DNA of 64,000 nucleotides from Deefgea rivuli DSM 18356 (GCF_000620145.1 NZ_JHVM01000008.1:254806-318805); one strand, 5' to 3'; shown: positions 37,221 to 47,296, counted from the first letter of the stretch. Numbers and translations: made by a program. Notes: generated by a model from the sequence alone, not told the origin.

Positions 37221-37310
37221 CCCTACAAAATTTTTCTCGCAAGACGCAGAGTCGAAGGCAGTACAAATCGTACGACAAGACGATGCAACGATGCGATAGC
37301 GCTTTTGCCT
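37221..37310. repeat. Dispersed ~85-90 bp inverted-terminus element, copy D
   Basis: Same orientation as copy C: CTACAAAATTTTTCTCGC at the left, core GTACAAATCGTACGACAAG, then AACGATGCGATAGCGC at the right. It lies in the fabG-acpP gap, between the fabG stop and the TGTACA palindrome. Confidence 0.72.
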
Positions 37311-37327
37311 TACTATTTATTGCTCGA

Positions 37328-38071
37328 TTAATTCATAAACATGCCACCATTTACATGAATCGTGTTGCCGGTGATGTATCCCGCCTTATCCGAGGCCAAA
37401 AAGCCCACCGCATCGGCGATGTCTTTTGGATCACCCAAACGACCCAAGGCAATATTAGCGACTAATTGCGCTTTTTGCTCGTCAGGTAGACCACGGGTCA
37501 TATCGGTATCAATAAAGCCCGGAGCAACGGCATTCACCGTCACGCCACGGCTGCCGATTTCTTTGGCCAGCGATTTAGTAAAACCAAATAACGCAGCTTT
37601 CGCAGCCGAATAATTCGTTTGCCCTGCATTGCCGGTTGCGCCAACGACTGAAGCGATATTAATAATTCGTCCCCAGCGCGCTTTCATCATGCCGCGCATC
37701 ACCGCTTTAGACAATTTGTAGACGGGTTTCAGATTGGTATCCATGATGGCATCCCAGTCTTCATCTTTCATGCGCATCAGCAAATTATCCCGTGTGATGC
37801 CAGCGTTATTCACCAGCACGGCAATCGGGCCAAATTCTTTTTCAATCTGCGCCACGATGGCTTCACAGGCACCGTCTTCAGTCACTTGCAAACGCAGACC
37901 AGAACCTGTTGCGCCCGCTGCTTGGAGGTAATCTGAAATCGCCGCTGCACCTGAATCACTGGTCGCCGTGCCAATCACTGTTGCGCCTTGCGCGGCTAAT
38001 TCTAAAGCAATGGCTTGGCCAATTCCGCGTGAAGCGCCAGTCACCAGCGCTACTTTACCTTGCAAACTCAT
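37328..38071 (-). CDS. fabG: 3-oxoacyl-ACP reductase (FabG)
   Basis: A short-chain dehydrogenase that reduces 3-oxoacyl-ACP with NADPH. The 247 residues have the cofactor motif TGASRGIG (about 12-19), NNAG, the catalytic Ser-Tyr-Lys set (NIASVVGATGNAGQTNYSAAK) and a C-terminal ending GGMFMN typical of FabG. Start ATG 38071 has AGGGG upstream. Confidence 0.96.
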   Translation of the reverse strand: MSLQGKVALVTGASRGIGQAIALELAAQGATVIGTATSDSGAAAISDYLQAAGATGSGLRLQVTEDGACEAIVAQIEKEFGPIAVLVNNAGITRDNLLMRMKDEDWDAIMDTNLKPVYKLSKAVMRGMMKARWGRIINIASVVGATGNAGQTNYSAAKAALFGFTKSLAKEIGSRGVTVNAVAPGFIDTDMTRGLPDEQKAQLVANIALGRLGDPKDIADAVGFLASDKAGYITGNTIHVNGGMFMN

Positions 38072-38089
38072 TCTCCACCCCTATATCTA

Positions 38090-38136
38090 GGTATATCTCA
38101 CCAAGGTATAGCTGCTAATAGCTGGCAGCATATACC
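38090..38136. repeat. 47-bp palindromic element, copy 8
   Basis: GGTATATCTC...CATATACC, 47 bp, lying inside the fab operon between fabD and fabG, 18 bases after the fabD stop. Confidence 0.82.
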
Positions 38137-38154
38137 CAAAATAAAAAAGTTTTA

Positions 38155-39081
38155 TTACAAGGCCGCTTTCAGTTGCTCAATACTAGCTGAATCGACCAAA
38201 GCCACACCCTGCACATCCGCAGAAATCCGTTTAGTCAGGCCTGCTAACACTTTACCCGGACCACATTCGGCCAACACGGTCACGCCATCAGCGGCCATTT
38301 TTTGCACGGTTTCTACCCAACGAACGGGCTGATACAGCTGGCGCACCAAGGCATCACGAATCTGCTCGGCATCGTTATACGCGCTCACATCCGCATTGTG
38401 CAAGACAGGCACAATCGGTGTATTAATTTGGATGCTCGCCAATTTTGCCGCGAGTTTTTCTGCAGCTGGCTTCATCAAATCGCAATGCGATGGCACCGAT
38501 ACCGGCAACAACATCGCCCGCTTCGCACCGCGCGCTTTACACGCTTCACAAGCGCGCTCCACCGCCGCTTTGCTACCGGCAATCACCACTTGGCCGGGCG
38601 AATTGAAATTCACCGCTTGTACCACTTCGCCTTGCGCCGCCTCTGCACACGCTTCGATGATGAGTTCGTCGCTCAAACCCAAGATCGCCGCCATTGCACC
38701 CGTACCAGCAGGAACAGCTTCTTGCATCGCTTCCGCGCGCAAACGCACTACAGACAAGGCATCACCAAAGCTTAGGGCTTCCGCCGCCACCAAGGCGGTG
38801 TACTCGCCCAAGCTGTGCCCGGCCATCACGGCTGGCATTGCGCCGCCTTGCGATTGCCAAGCACGCCAAGCGGCGACACCCGCAGTCAACATCAAAGGCT
38901 GCGTATTCACCGTGGCATTGATGGCTTCCAGCGGGCCTTCTGTGGCCATCGCCCACATATCGTCGCCCAATACACCCGAAGCTTCGTCAAATGTGGCCTT
39001 AACAACCGCTAAATCAGTCCAGCCATTCATCATGCCGATCGATTGCGAACCTTGACCTGGAAATACAAAAGCGAATGACAT
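38155..39081 (-). CDS. fabD: Malonyl-CoA:ACP transacylase (FabD)
   Basis: FabD transfers malonyl groups from CoA to ACP. The 308 residues hold FVFPGQGSQSIGM at the N-terminus, the nucleophile Ser in MAGHSLGEYTALV, the active-site Arg in VRLRAEAMQ and the His in VSVPSHCDLM. The start at 39081 (MSFAFVFPGQG) has AAAGGAA upstream; the frame extends 16 codons further without support. Confidence 0.96.
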   Translation of the reverse strand: MSFAFVFPGQGSQSIGMMNGWTDLAVVKATFDEASGVLGDDMWAMATEGPLEAINATVNTQPLMLTAGVAAWRAWQSQGGAMPAVMAGHSLGEYTALVAAEALSFGDALSVVRLRAEAMQEAVPAGTGAMAAILGLSDELIIEACAEAAQGEVVQAVNFNSPGQVVIAGSKAAVERACEACKARGAKRAMLLPVSVPSHCDLMKPAAEKLAAKLASIQINTPIVPVLHNADVSAYNDAEQIRDALVRQLYQPVRWVETVQKMAADGVTVLAECGPGKVLAGLTKRISADVQGVALVDSASIEQLKAAL

Positions 39082-39141
39082 ATTTTTTCCTTTCAGACAG
39101 TAAAACGGCGCTGTATCAGCGCCGTTCACAATTTACTTAAA

Positions 39142-40098
39142 TCAATATTTAACGAGGACAGAACCCCAAGCGAAGCCACCACCAATACCTTCCATCAGCA
39201 AGGTTTGGCCGCGTTGGATTTTACCACTGCGGATTCCGGCGTCCAAGGCCAATGGAATCGATGCCGCCGACGTATTACCGTGCTCGGCCACTGTTACAAT
39301 GACATTGTCCATGCTCATATGCAGATGCTTAGCCGTGGATTCAATAATCCGAATATTCGCTTGATGCGGCACCAGCCAATCCACGTCCGATTTTGCCAAG
39401 CCGGCTTTGGCTAAAGTGCTTTCAGCGACTTCGGCCAAGGCTTTGACGGCAAATTTAAACACCGCATTGCCTTCCATATACACAAACGGATTGCCAACTA
39501 GCTCGCCTTGCTTAGGACGCGCATCGGTTTTCAAAATACCATTGTAGCGGCCATCGGCGTGTAAATGTGTCGCCAAAATACCAGGCTCTTCTGACGCTTT
39601 CAGTACCACTGCGCCCGCGCCATCACCAAACAAAATGCAGGTGCCGCGATCAGTCCAATCGATCAAATTCGATAGCGTTTCTGCGCCAACCACCACCGCG
39701 CATTTCACCGCACCGCTTTTAATAAATTGATCGGCCGTCGTCAAGGCATACACAAAACCCGCACAGACGGCTTGCATATCAAAGGCTGGGAAGCCATGTA
39801 CGCCGAGCTTGTTTTGCAAAATGCAGGCAGTCGATGGGAAAATATTATCCGGCGTGGTCGTCGCAACGATCAGCAAATCCACTTCGCTTTTATCCACGCC
39901 AGCCGCAGCCAAGGCACGCTCAACCGCGATCAAGGCTAGATCAGACGTTAATTGATCGGGAGCCGCTAAATGGCGTTGGCGAATGCCGGTGCGCGACACA
40001 ATCCATTCATCGGTGGTGTCGACTTTTTCCGCCAATTCGGCGTTGGTCAGAATTTTTTCTGGTAGATATGAACCAGTACCTGCAATACGGGAATACAT
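39142..40098 (-). CDS. fabH: 3-oxoacyl-ACP synthase III (FabH)
   Basis: FabH starts fatty acid synthesis by condensing acetyl-CoA with malonyl-ACP. The 318 residues contain the Cys-His-Asn triad: Cys in [13 protein letters not shown], His in [10 protein letters not shown] and Asn in [12 protein letters not shown]. The N-terminus includes [15 protein letters not shown]. Start ATG 40098 has AGGGG seven bases upstream. Confidence 0.96.
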   Translation of the reverse strand: MYSRIAGTGSYLPEKILTNAELAEKVDTTDEWIVSRTGIRQRHLAAPDQLTSDLALIAVERALAAAGVDKSEVDLLIVATTTPDNIFPSTACILQNKLGVHGFPAFDMQAVCAGFVYALTTADQFIKSGAVKCAVVVGAETLSNLIDWTDRGTCILFGDGAGAVVLKASEEPGILATHLHADGRYNGILKTDARPKQGELVGNPFVYMEGNAVFKFAVKALAEVAESTLAKAGLAKSDVDWLVPHQANIRIIESTAKHLHMSMDNVIVTVAEHGNTSAASIPLALDAGIRSGKIQRGQTLLMEGIGGGFAWGSVLVKY

Positions 40099-40130
40099 AA
40101 ACGTCCCCTAATAATTTCAAACAAGGGCTA

Positions 40131-40177
40131 GGTATTAGCCTGTAGCTATTAATCAACAATGCCTACAGAGTAATACC
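40131..40177. repeat. 47-bp palindromic element, copy 9
   Basis: GGTATTAGCC...GTAATACC, 47 bp, inside the fab operon; on the minus strand it begins three bases after the plsX stop codon. Confidence 0.85.
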
Positions 40178-40180
40178 CAA

Positions 40181-41221
40181 TCAATCTACGGTCGATTCCA
40201 CCGCAGCATTCAGGTGCAATAGTTCTTGCTGCACCTGCTCGGTAATACGTTGAATCATGCCGGAGCGTGCTTCCTCAACGGCTTGAGACAGCGCCCAGTA
40301 AAATGCGTTTTTGTTCGCGCCGCCATGACTTTTTACCACGATGCCGCGTAAACCCAAGAACGACGCGCCATTGAAACGGTCCGGATCAAGGCGTGATTTA
40401 AAACGTTTGAGCAGCGGCATCGCCAACACGGCAACAAATTTGCTAAATAAATTACGGGTAAACTCTTCTTTTAAGAAGGTCGAAATCATTTTGACCAAAC
40501 CTTCCGAAGCCTTCAACGCCACATTGCCGGTAAAACCATCGCAAGCGACGACATCCACCGTGCCACGATAAATATCATTACCTTCGACATTGCCGTGGAA
40601 ATTAAGACGCGTTTTACGGATCATTTCCGCCGCTTCTTTCACCACTTCATTGCCTTTGATGTCTTCCGAGCCGATATTAAGCAGACCCACCGTCGGCGCA
40701 TCAACGTGTTTCAGCGCAGCAAACATCGCCGAGCCCATGATGGCAAATTGCGTTAATTGCAAAGGCGTTGAATCGACATTCGCGCCCAAATCGAGCATCG
40801 CCGTTTGGCCCTTCATCGTCGGCATCAATTTGGCAATCGCTGGTCTATCAATCCCGGGAATGGTTTTAAGCACAAAGCGCGCCGTCGCCATCAAGGCGCC
40901 AGTGTTACCTGCCGATACGCAAGCATTGGCTTCGCCGGATTTAACCAAGTTAATCGCCACGCGCATCGATGAATCTTTTTTGTTCTTCATCGCAGATTGC
41001 GGTGATTCATCCATAGTGACGACCTCAGTCGCCGGATGAACGCGCAAACGGGGGTGCGTCACGGCATGGTGTGCTTTCAGTTCGGCAGCAATGGCATCGA
41101 CCAAGCCCACCAAAACGATGTTCACATCAGGGTTATCGCGCAAAAAACGCAATGCAGCGGGCACAGTAACATGGGTGCCATGATCGCCACCCATGGCATC
41201 GACTGCGACAGTGATATCCAT
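40181..41221 (-). CDS. plsX: Phosphate acyltransferase PlsX
   Basis: PlsX makes acyl-phosphate from acyl-ACP for the first step of phospholipid synthesis. The 346-residue protein begins [15 protein letters not shown] and includes [28 protein letters not shown] and the C-terminal [13 protein letters not shown], all family marks. ATG 41221 has AAGGTG upstream. The rpmF-plsX linkage is conserved in bacteria. Confidence 0.95.
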   Translation of the reverse strand: MDITVAVDAMGGDHGTHVTVPAALRFLRDNPDVNIVLVGLVDAIAAELKAHHAVTHPRLRVHPATEVVTMDESPQSAMKNKKDSSMRVAINLVKSGEANACVSAGNTGALMATARFVLKTIPGIDRPAIAKLMPTMKGQTAMLDLGANVDSTPLQLTQFAIMGSAMFAALKHVDAPTVGLLNIGSEDIKGNEVVKEAAEMIRKTRLNFHGNVEGNDIYRGTVDVVACDGFTGNVALKASEGLVKMISTFLKEEFTRNLFSKFVAVLAMPLLKRFKSRLDPDRFNGASFLGLRGIVVKSHGGANKNAFYWALSQAVEEARSGMIQRITEQVQQELLHLNAAVESTVD

Positions 41222-41421
41222 TAGCACACCTTAAATATCAAAGACAGCGGGCAAGATAATTGCCAGCCATTCGATTCGACAGCCACAGTCATATTCATTC
41301 CAACACCTAAAATGACGAACGGCGCAAGGGAGTTATTCTCATAGAGACACTCACTTGCGCCGTAAAGCTAGCCAGCTTGGCTAAAGAATTAACCCGCTCT
41401 GCTAAATTCAGCAAGCTGCGA

Positions 41422-41601
41422 TTATTCGCCCTTAGCTTTGATCACACGACGGCCATTGTAAAAGCCGTTTGGAGAAATGTGGTGCGGGCGATGAACTTCA
41501 CCAGTCGCTGCATCAACAGACAATGCTGGTGCAACTAGGAAGTCATGTGCACGGTGCATGCCACGTTTCGAAGGTGATTTTTTGTTTTGTTGAACTGCCA
41601 T
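41422..41601 (-). CDS. rpmF: 50S ribosomal protein L32
   Basis: A 59-residue basic ribosomal protein starting [20 protein letters not shown], with [15 protein letters not shown] near the C-terminus. Zinc-ligand cysteines are absent, as is usual for this zinc-independent form. ATG 41601 has GGAG upstream. It is the second gene of the yceD-rpmF-plsX-fab cluster. Confidence 0.97.
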   Translation of the reverse strand: MAVQQNKKSPSKRGMHRAHDFLVAPALSVDAATGEVHRPHHISPNGFYNGRRVIKAKGE

Positions 41602-41628
41602 GTTTAATACTCCTAAGTACTCAGTTGT

Positions 41629-42123
41629 TTATTCCGCTTTCCTGGTTTTCAACTGAGCCAGGGCTGCAAACGGATTAGGTTTATCGCTTGCCAATTTGGC
41701 CAGCGCGTCATCGCCACCACATACATCATGTGAAAGCGCTACGGGTAAAGTGAGTAAAATCTCATCTTCAACCAGTGCTTCAATATCCAGCTCCGGATCG
41801 ATCAGAATGCCGTCGAGGTCTTCGTCGAGCGCTTCGGCTTCGTCGATTTGTTCTTCGGTCACAAACTGCGTCAATACCGTTTCACTGTGGAGCTGCCAAG
41901 GCGCGCCTAAAAGGCAACGCTGACAAATCAACTGCAAAGTGCCTTTCACTTCTAAATAAAGCCAAGGGCGCTGCAATTTATCTACACCACTTTCGATATG
42001 CCAGAATACTTCGCCTGACGCATCGGCCAACAGGTCACTCAAACGTGAGAGCTGCGTAAGTGGGATAGAACCTTTAAGTTCTCGACCTTCTTGCGCAAAT
42101 TCCGCGCTATGAATCACCGTCAT
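41629..42123 (-). CDS. yceD: YceD/DUF177 family protein
   Basis: A 164-residue protein of the DUF177 family, reported to affect 23S rRNA maturation or accumulation and nearly always located before rpmF. The conserved CQRCL (a CxxC) lies near residue 71, with the acidic EDEILLTLPVALSHDVC segment after it. ATG 42123 is used since the promoter start predicted near 42149 excludes the longer frame. First gene of the operon. Confidence 0.88.
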   Translation of the reverse strand: MTVIHSAEFAQEGRELKGSIPLTQLSRLSDLLADASGEVFWHIESGVDKLQRPWLYLEVKGTLQLICQRCLLGAPWQLHSETVLTQFVTEEQIDEAEALDEDLDGILIDPELDIEALVEDEILLTLPVALSHDVCGGDDALAKLASDKPNPFAALAQLKTRKAE

Positions 42124-42155
42124 GTGGCTGCCGCGTAGAACCGGAAACCGCGCAT

Positions 42156-42183
42156 GATATAATCGACCACTACCCGCTGTCAA
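42156..42183 (-). promoter_or_regulatory. Promoter of the yceD-rpmF-plsX-fab operon
   Basis: Minus-strand -35 TTGACA (42183-42178), a 16-base spacer and -10 TATATC (42161-42156). The predicted start near 42149 gives a short leader before yceD. The divergent maf gene shares this gap; a TATAAT also reads on the plus strand at 42158-42163. Confidence 0.6.
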
Positions 42184-42218
42184 AGTATTTTGCGCTTTTC
42201 AAACCATGGTAACCACGT

Positions 42219-42824
42219 ATGCAAACCCCTTCACTCCAAACTAATGCACCGCAACTCGTTCTGGCGTCTACATCGCTGTATCGAAAAGAACTTTTGTCTC
42301 GACTCGGCATTCCGTTTATCACCGCCGCGCCCGACTTAGATGAATCGCCGCTGGCAGGCGAAACCGCCGCACAAACCAGCGAGCGCCTCGCGATTGCTAA
42401 GGCCAAAGTGCTGGCGACGCAGTTTTCCAACAGCCTGATTATTGGTTCAGACCAAGTTGCGCTACTCAATGGCGAGCAGCTCGGAAAACCGGGCAACCAT
42501 GAACGCGCCGTTCGGCAGTTAACCGCGATGCGCGGACAAACGATCGCCTTTCATACTGCGCTGTGCCTTTACAATACGGCAACCGGCCACACGCAAAGCC
42601 ACGTCGACATTACGGCAGTGAGAATGCGCGATTACAGCGATGCGCAAATTGAAACCTATCTACAGCGCGAACAACCCTACAACTGCGCTGGCAGTGCTAA
42701 GACCGAAGGCTTAGGCATTGTGATGATCGCGGCGATTGAGGGCACGGATCCAGCAGCGATTATTGGCTTGCCGCTGATTGAATTGATTACGATGCTGGAT
42801 GCGGAAGGTTTTTCTATTTTATAA
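42219..42824 (+). CDS. Maf-like nucleotide pyrophosphatase (YceF type)
   Basis: A 201-residue Maf-family pyrophosphatase that hydrolyses modified or canonical NTPs; the YceF subgroup prefers 7-methyl-GTP. The N-terminus has LVLASTSLYRKELLSRLGI (S-S-x-R-R-x-L type), then ETAAQTSERLAIAKA, IIGSDQVA with the catalytic Asp, and GKPGNHERA. It diverges from yceD; in E. coli yceF is also next to yceD-rpmF. Confidence 0.9.
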   Translation: MQTPSLQTNAPQLVLASTSLYRKELLSRLGIPFITAAPDLDESPLAGETAAQTSERLAIAKAKVLATQFSNSLIIGSDQVALLNGEQLGKPGNHERAVRQLTAMRGQTIAFHTALCLYNTATGHTQSHVDITAVRMRDYSDAQIETYLQREQPYNCAGSAKTEGLGIVMIAAIEGTDPAAIIGLPLIELITMLDAEGFSIL

Positions 42825-42846
42825 AGCATCACGAAACCAATAGATG

Positions 42847-42893
42847 GGTATTTGAATATAACCCTTATTTAATAATGGCTAGATTAATATACC
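42847..42893. repeat. 47-bp palindromic element, copy 10
   Basis: GGTATTTGAA...TAATATACC, 47 bp, about 22 bases after the maf stop; the core AATAATGGCTAG matches copies 1 and 3. Confidence 0.87.
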
Positions 42894-42953
42894 CTTCTTG
42901 AATAAAATCAAGCTACGACGTCTTTTTACCGTACACACGTTTGGAACAAAACC

Positions 42954-43661
42954 ATGTCTGGAACGCTCTATCTTATTCCCGCCCCTATGGGTGGCGACAC
43001 GCTCAACGATATTTTACCGGCTGACGTGCTTGAAATCGCCAAACGCCTAACCTATTTCGTTGTCGAAAACGCAAAGACGACGCGCGCGCATCTGAAAATG
43101 TTCGGCACGCCGCATGAATTGCGCAGCCTGCAAATGGATGAATTGTCCGAGCACACCAAAGACCATGAAGTGTTTGCGCTGCTCAAGCCGCTGCTGGATG
43201 GCATTGATGTCGGTTTGATGTCCGAAGCGGGCTGCCCTGGCGTGGCTGATCCTGGCGCGCGCTTAGTGCAATTGGCGCATCAACGCGGCATCAAAGTTGT
43301 GCCGCTGGTGGGGCCGTCGTCCTTGCTGCTGGCGCTGATGGCATCAGGCGCGAACGGGCAAAAATTCCGTTTTAATGGCTATTTGCCGTCGGACGCAGCT
43401 GGCCGCGTCGTCGCGATTCGCCAACTGGAAGCCACTTCCGCCAAAGAAGCTCAAGCTGAGCTATTTATCGAAACGCCGTATCGCAATGGCGCACTATTTC
43501 AAGCACTGGTCGCGACGCTAAAACCGAACACACGCCTGACTGTGGCTTGCGATATCACGCTAGTTAGCCAAGAAATTCTGACTTTAGAAGCTGCCCAATG
43601 GAAGAAAAAACCGGAACCAAACATCCATAAACGGCCAACGGTTTTTATCATTCAGGCGTAA
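42954..43661 (+). CDS. SAM-dependent tetrapyrrole-methylase-fold methyltransferase (RsmI-related)
   Basis: A 235-residue protein of the TP_methylase fold. It has LYLIPAPMGGDTLNDILP, FVVENAKTTRAHLKMFG, VGLMSEAGCPGVADPGARLVQLA and VVPLVGPSSLLLALMASGANGQKFRFNGYLP. These are characteristic of the RsmI/YraL superfamily, which 2'-O-methylates 16S rRNA C1402, but this shorter form is a paralogue subgroup that may have another target. It has no partner genes. Confidence 0.85.
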   Translation: MSGTLYLIPAPMGGDTLNDILPADVLEIAKRLTYFVVENAKTTRAHLKMFGTPHELRSLQMDELSEHTKDHEVFALLKPLLDGIDVGLMSEAGCPGVADPGARLVQLAHQRGIKVVPLVGPSSLLLALMASGANGQKFRFNGYLPSDAAGRVVAIRQLEATSAKEAQAELFIETPYRNGALFQALVATLKPNTRLTVACDITLVSQEILTLEAAQWKKKPEPNIHKRPTVFIIQA

Positions 43662-43729
43662 TAGACTACGGCGGAAAATAGAGTCGTTCATTTCGGCTCT
43701 ATTGACATCTTCGGCAATCAAATATCATA

Positions 43730-43776
43730 GGTATATCATTACAAGCATTGATAAATAATAGCAACAAGGAAATACC
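43730..43776. repeat. 47-bp palindromic element, copy 11
   Basis: GGTATATCAT...GAAATACC, 47 bp; begins seven bases after the stop of the minus-strand GGDEF-EAL gene. Confidence 0.85.
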
Positions 43777-43783
43777 TATAACA

Positions 43784-46381
43784 TCATGGCGCTGCAATCT
43801 GCTCTGGCGGCCCTGGACGGCCATAAAAATAGCCTTGAAACGCATCGCACCCCATTTGAGCCAATTTATCTCGCTGCGCAGCGGTTTCTACACCTTCGGC
43901 AATTACACGCAAATCCATGCTATGCCCCAGCGCAATAATCGTTTGCGCGATCATCGCATCATTCGGGTCTTGCAAAATATCCCGCACAAACGACATATCG
44001 ATTTTTAACTGCTCCAGCGGCAGCCGCTTCAAATACAGTAATGAAGAATAACCAGTGCCAAAATCATCCAGCGCAAAACGCACCCCCACCGCTTTGAGCG
44101 CGTTCATTTTCTCGATCACATCTTCGGCATCTCTGAGCAAAGTGCTTTCGGTCAGCTCCAATTTTAGCCGTAAAGGCTTGGCTCCCGTGCTCGCCAATAT
44201 GCCTTTAAGCATTACAACAAAGTCCGGCTGCGCGATCTGAAACGCACTGATATTCACCGCCAGCAACCAATTTTCGCTTTCTGCATGCTCGCTCCAGCGG
44301 CGTAACTGGCGGCAGGCTTGCTGCAGTACCCATTCCCCCAAGGGCACAATGATGCCGGTTTCTTCGGCCATTGGAATAAACACCGCTGGCGACACAATCC
44401 CCAGCCGTTCATGCCGCCAGCGCAGCAGTGCCTCAGCGCCAATGACGCGTCCGAAGAGATCGACCTGTACCTGATAATCCAGATAAAACTCCTCACGCGC
44501 CAACGCCTCGCGCAGGTTTTTCTCTAGCTCGGCCTGAATCGCCGCTGCAGCTTGCATTTCGGGGTCAAAAAAACAGGCGGTATTTCGCCCTGCCGCTTTG
44601 GCTTGATACATGGCCACATCGGCTTTTTTGAGCAGTTCATCGATGGCATCTTGCTCGCCCTGAAACACCACAATCCCAATACTGGGCGTACTGCGGTGCA
44701 CAATTTCATTCAAAGTATAGGGCGCACCGAGACTGGCTAAAATTTTATTCGCGATAGCTTTCGTTTGATTGGCCGCTTCAGACTCATAGATGCTCAGCGT
44801 TTCCAGCAGCACCACAAATTCATCGCCGCCCAAACGCGCCACGCTATCGCTTTCACGCACGCAAGACAGCAAACGCGCCGATACTTGCTGCAATAAAATA
44901 TCGCCAATATCGTGGCCATGCGAGTCATTGAGTTGCTTAAAATGATCCAAATCCAAAAACATCAGCGCACAAAAATAAGTACTGCGCGCCGATGCCACCA
45001 TGGCTTTTTTAATTCTATCCATCAGCAGGCGACGATTAGGCAGGCCGGTGAGCGGATCATAAAAAGCCAAACGGTGAATCTCTTGTGTACGCTGATGATC
45101 CAAGGTTGCATCGCTCACCAAACCAATAAAAATGGCCTGTCCAGCGCGCATAATCTTAGAGACGGATAAACGCATAGGAAACAGGCTACCGTCTTTGCGC
45201 CGCCCTTCTACCTCGCGCGGAACTCCAATAATTCGCACCTCGCCCGAATCAAGATGATTGTGCAAATAGCCATCGTGATGGCTCGCATGCGGCTCGGGCA
45301 TCAGCATAGCCACATTGTTGCCCAGCACCTCATCGACCGCATAGCCAAAGATTCGGCAGGCGGCGCGATTAAACGTCTCGATCAAGCCACGTGCATTGAT
45401 GGTAATCACACCATCGCCCATATTGTCGAGAATGGTTTGCGTGTGCTGAGCAGATTCAAGCTGCGCCAAACGATCTTGAGCCAGCTGCTTTTCGCTTAAA
45501 TCATGCTCAATCATCAGTCCCAGCAAATAAGCGCCGCGTTTAATCGCCTGTAATTCATTCGGCCGCGGCTCACACGGATAACGATGGTAATTGGCAAACG
45601 TCCCCAGCACCCGCCCTTTGGTAGACAAAATCGGGATCGACCAGCATGAAGCTAGGCCATGCTCCAAAGCCAAGCTGGCAAAATGAGTCCAAAACGGATG
45701 GCTGGCAATATCCACCACAATCGTGTCTTGCCCTGTACTGGCGGCATTCCCGCACGAGCCAACCCCCGCACCAATCGCAGTGCCGTCAATCTCCTGACAA
45801 TAAGCACGCGGCAAACTTGGCGCAACGCAATGCACCAAATGCTGCCCTGCTTCATCCAGCAATAAAACCGAGGCGATCACCTCGGGAAAAGTCGCCTCGA
45901 AACCGATCACAAATTGCTGCAAAATCTGCGGAAGCGGCACATCCGCCACCTGCAGCTTTAGCATTTCAAGCTCATGATCAATCTGCTGCTGAAATTGTTT
46001 TTGCTCTGTAATATCCAGCGTCGAGCCGATAATAAATAACGGTCGCCCCTGTGCATCAAATACCGGATTTTTAATTACATAACCAATCCGATTCTGCTGA
46101 AATTTCGCGCTCCAGAATGTCTCCTCATACGCCGCAGTCTGCTGACTAGCAAAAATTTCCTGATCTCGCCGCAAAAACCGCGCCCATTGCTCTGGCGGAA
46201 AAAACGAATAGATTTTTTCACCCTCAATCGACGCAAACGACACGCCCAAAGCGTCTTGGCAGGCTTTGTTCATCAGCAAAGCACGGCCTTGCGGATCTTT
46301 CACAAAGCATTGAATCGGCAAGGTATCCAAAAAATCACGAAGGAAATTGAGATTTTCTGCTGCTAACTTTTGTAATGGCAT
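43784..46381 (-). CDS. PAS-GAF-PAS-GGDEF-EAL cyclic-di-GMP signalling protein
   Basis: An 865-residue cytoplasmic protein with PAS (about 10-130), GAF (about 145-300), a second PAS (about 315-430; DNMGDGVITINARGLIETFN), GGDEF and EAL domains. The GGDEF domain has an intact LGGDEFVVLL and an inhibitory RxxD five residues before it (RESD). The EAL domain has an intact GAEALLRW and a DDFGTGYSSL loop. It may therefore both make and degrade c-di-GMP under control of its sensors. No TM segments were seen. A GTG at 46405 is an alternative start eight codons upstream; ATG 46381 is used. Confidence 0.92.
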   Translation of the reverse strand: MPLQKLAAENLNFLRDFLDTLPIQCFVKDPQGRALLMNKACQDALGVSFASIEGEKIYSFFPPEQWARFLRRDQEIFASQQTAAYEETFWSAKFQQNRIGYVIKNPVFDAQGRPLFIIGSTLDITEQKQFQQQIDHELEMLKLQVADVPLPQILQQFVIGFEATFPEVIASVLLLDEAGQHLVHCVAPSLPRAYCQEIDGTAIGAGVGSCGNAASTGQDTIVVDIASHPFWTHFASLALEHGLASCWSIPILSTKGRVLGTFANYHRYPCEPRPNELQAIKRGAYLLGLMIEHDLSEKQLAQDRLAQLESAQHTQTILDNMGDGVITINARGLIETFNRAACRIFGYAVDEVLGNNVAMLMPEPHASHHDGYLHNHLDSGEVRIIGVPREVEGRRKDGSLFPMRLSVSKIMRAGQAIFIGLVSDATLDHQRTQEIHRLAFYDPLTGLPNRRLLMDRIKKAMVASARSTYFCALMFLDLDHFKQLNDSHGHDIGDILLQQVSARLLSCVRESDSVARLGGDEFVVLLETLSIYESEAANQTKAIANKILASLGAPYTLNEIVHRSTPSIGIVVFQGEQDAIDELLKKADVAMYQAKAAGRNTACFFDPEMQAAAAIQAELEKNLREALAREEFYLDYQVQVDLFGRVIGAEALLRWRHERLGIVSPAVFIPMAEETGIIVPLGEWVLQQACRQLRRWSEHAESENWLLAVNISAFQIAQPDFVVMLKGILASTGAKPLRLKLELTESTLLRDAEDVIEKMNALKAVGVRFALDDFGTGYSSLLYLKRLPLEQLKIDMSFVRDILQDPNDAMIAQTIIALGHSMDLRVIAEGVETAAQRDKLAQMGCDAFQGYFYGRPGPPEQIAAP

Positions 46382-46405
46382 CCAGAACGCTACCTGTTCA
46401 AGCAC

Positions 46406-46690
46406 TACTCATTGACGGTACTTTCAGAACAAAAACATCATGTCTATCGGCTCGCTCAAACCCACCGCCTAATCCGTATTAGGCAATACTTATCATGGTT
46501 GACGAGATCGCCAAATGCAAAGCACGCAGCTCACTCATAAGGGCTTTTTAGCTAAGCACTGCCGTTGGTCGCCTCAAAGCAAAAACACGCCGTTTAAAGC
46601 ATGCACTGTCAATATTTACCTATTGATTCAATTGTTTATGCCGATATAAAGATACACAGCCGTTTTTTTATTGCTTGCAAGGTGATTATT
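46406..46690. other. Gap between the GGDEF-EAL gene and the 201-aa gene
   Basis: About 285 bp of divergent upstream sequence. The plus-strand frame is open from 46601, but nothing before ATG 46691 looks coding. No terminator, repeat copy or strong promoter was recognised. Confidence 0.5.
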
Positions 46691-47296
46691 ATGTCGCTCT
46701 CTATTAGCAGCACCATCAGCACCACGACCCCCTCAGTCAACAGCGTCAAAAAAACCGCCAGCGACGCCAGCGCAGTCAAACCCGACAACGCCACTTCGCA
46801 AGACAAGGTGACCATTAGCGAACAAGAAACCGAAGCGCTCACCTATAGCAAGCCACGGGCGCTACCAGAAAATCTATCGGCGATGCTGGCTGAATCAGAT
46901 CGTAAAGTCGAAGAATTGATGAGTATGCTGCGGCCATTGCTAGAGCAACAAGGTCTGACGATGGCTAAAGTGGTTCGTGGCGAGCAAAAACTCACCGTCG
47001 ATCAAGGCACGATTGATGCCGCTAAAGAAGCTATTTCTGAAGACGGCGAAATGGGCGTGAGAAAAGTATCCGAGCGTATTCTGAGCTTCGCCAAATTTGC
47101 CATGGGCAACGATCCTGCCCAACTGGGCAAAATCCGCGATGCAGTCGAATTAGGCTTCTCACAAGCCAAAGAAATACTCGGTGGCACGCTACCCGAAATC
47201 AGCCAAAAAACCTACGACACCATCATGGCTGAATTTGATCGCTGGGAAACAGAAGGCATTCCGACTGGCGATACAGTGAGCCTAAAAAAAGAATAG
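46691..47296 (+). CDS. Conserved-looking protein of unknown function, 201 aa
   Basis: The protein has a Ser/Thr-rich flexible N-terminus (MSLSISSTISTTTPSVNSVK). A DKVTISEQETEAL motif of the kind seen in flagellin- or anti-sigma-factor-like proteins follows, then a mainly helical C-terminal part (about 60-195; SDRKVEELMSMLRPLLEQQG, ILSFAKFAMGNDPAQLGKI). No signal peptide or TM. The start at 46691 has AAGGTG upstream. The stop TAG directly abuts a 47-bp element. The family is not recognised. Confidence 0.75.
   Translation: MSLSISSTISTTTPSVNSVKKTASDASAVKPDNATSQDKVTISEQETEALTYSKPRALPENLSAMLAESDRKVEELMSMLRPLLEQQGLTMAKVVRGEQKLTVDQGTIDAAKEAISEDGEMGVRKVSERILSFAKFAMGNDPAQLGKIRDAVELGFSQAKEILGGTLPEISQKTYDTIMAEFDRWETEGIPTGDTVSLKKE

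Noticed and set aside
43672-43712. AATAGAG...CTCTATT hairpin after the methylase gene as a terminator
   Set aside because: The stem is interrupted and there is no T-tract on the plus strand.
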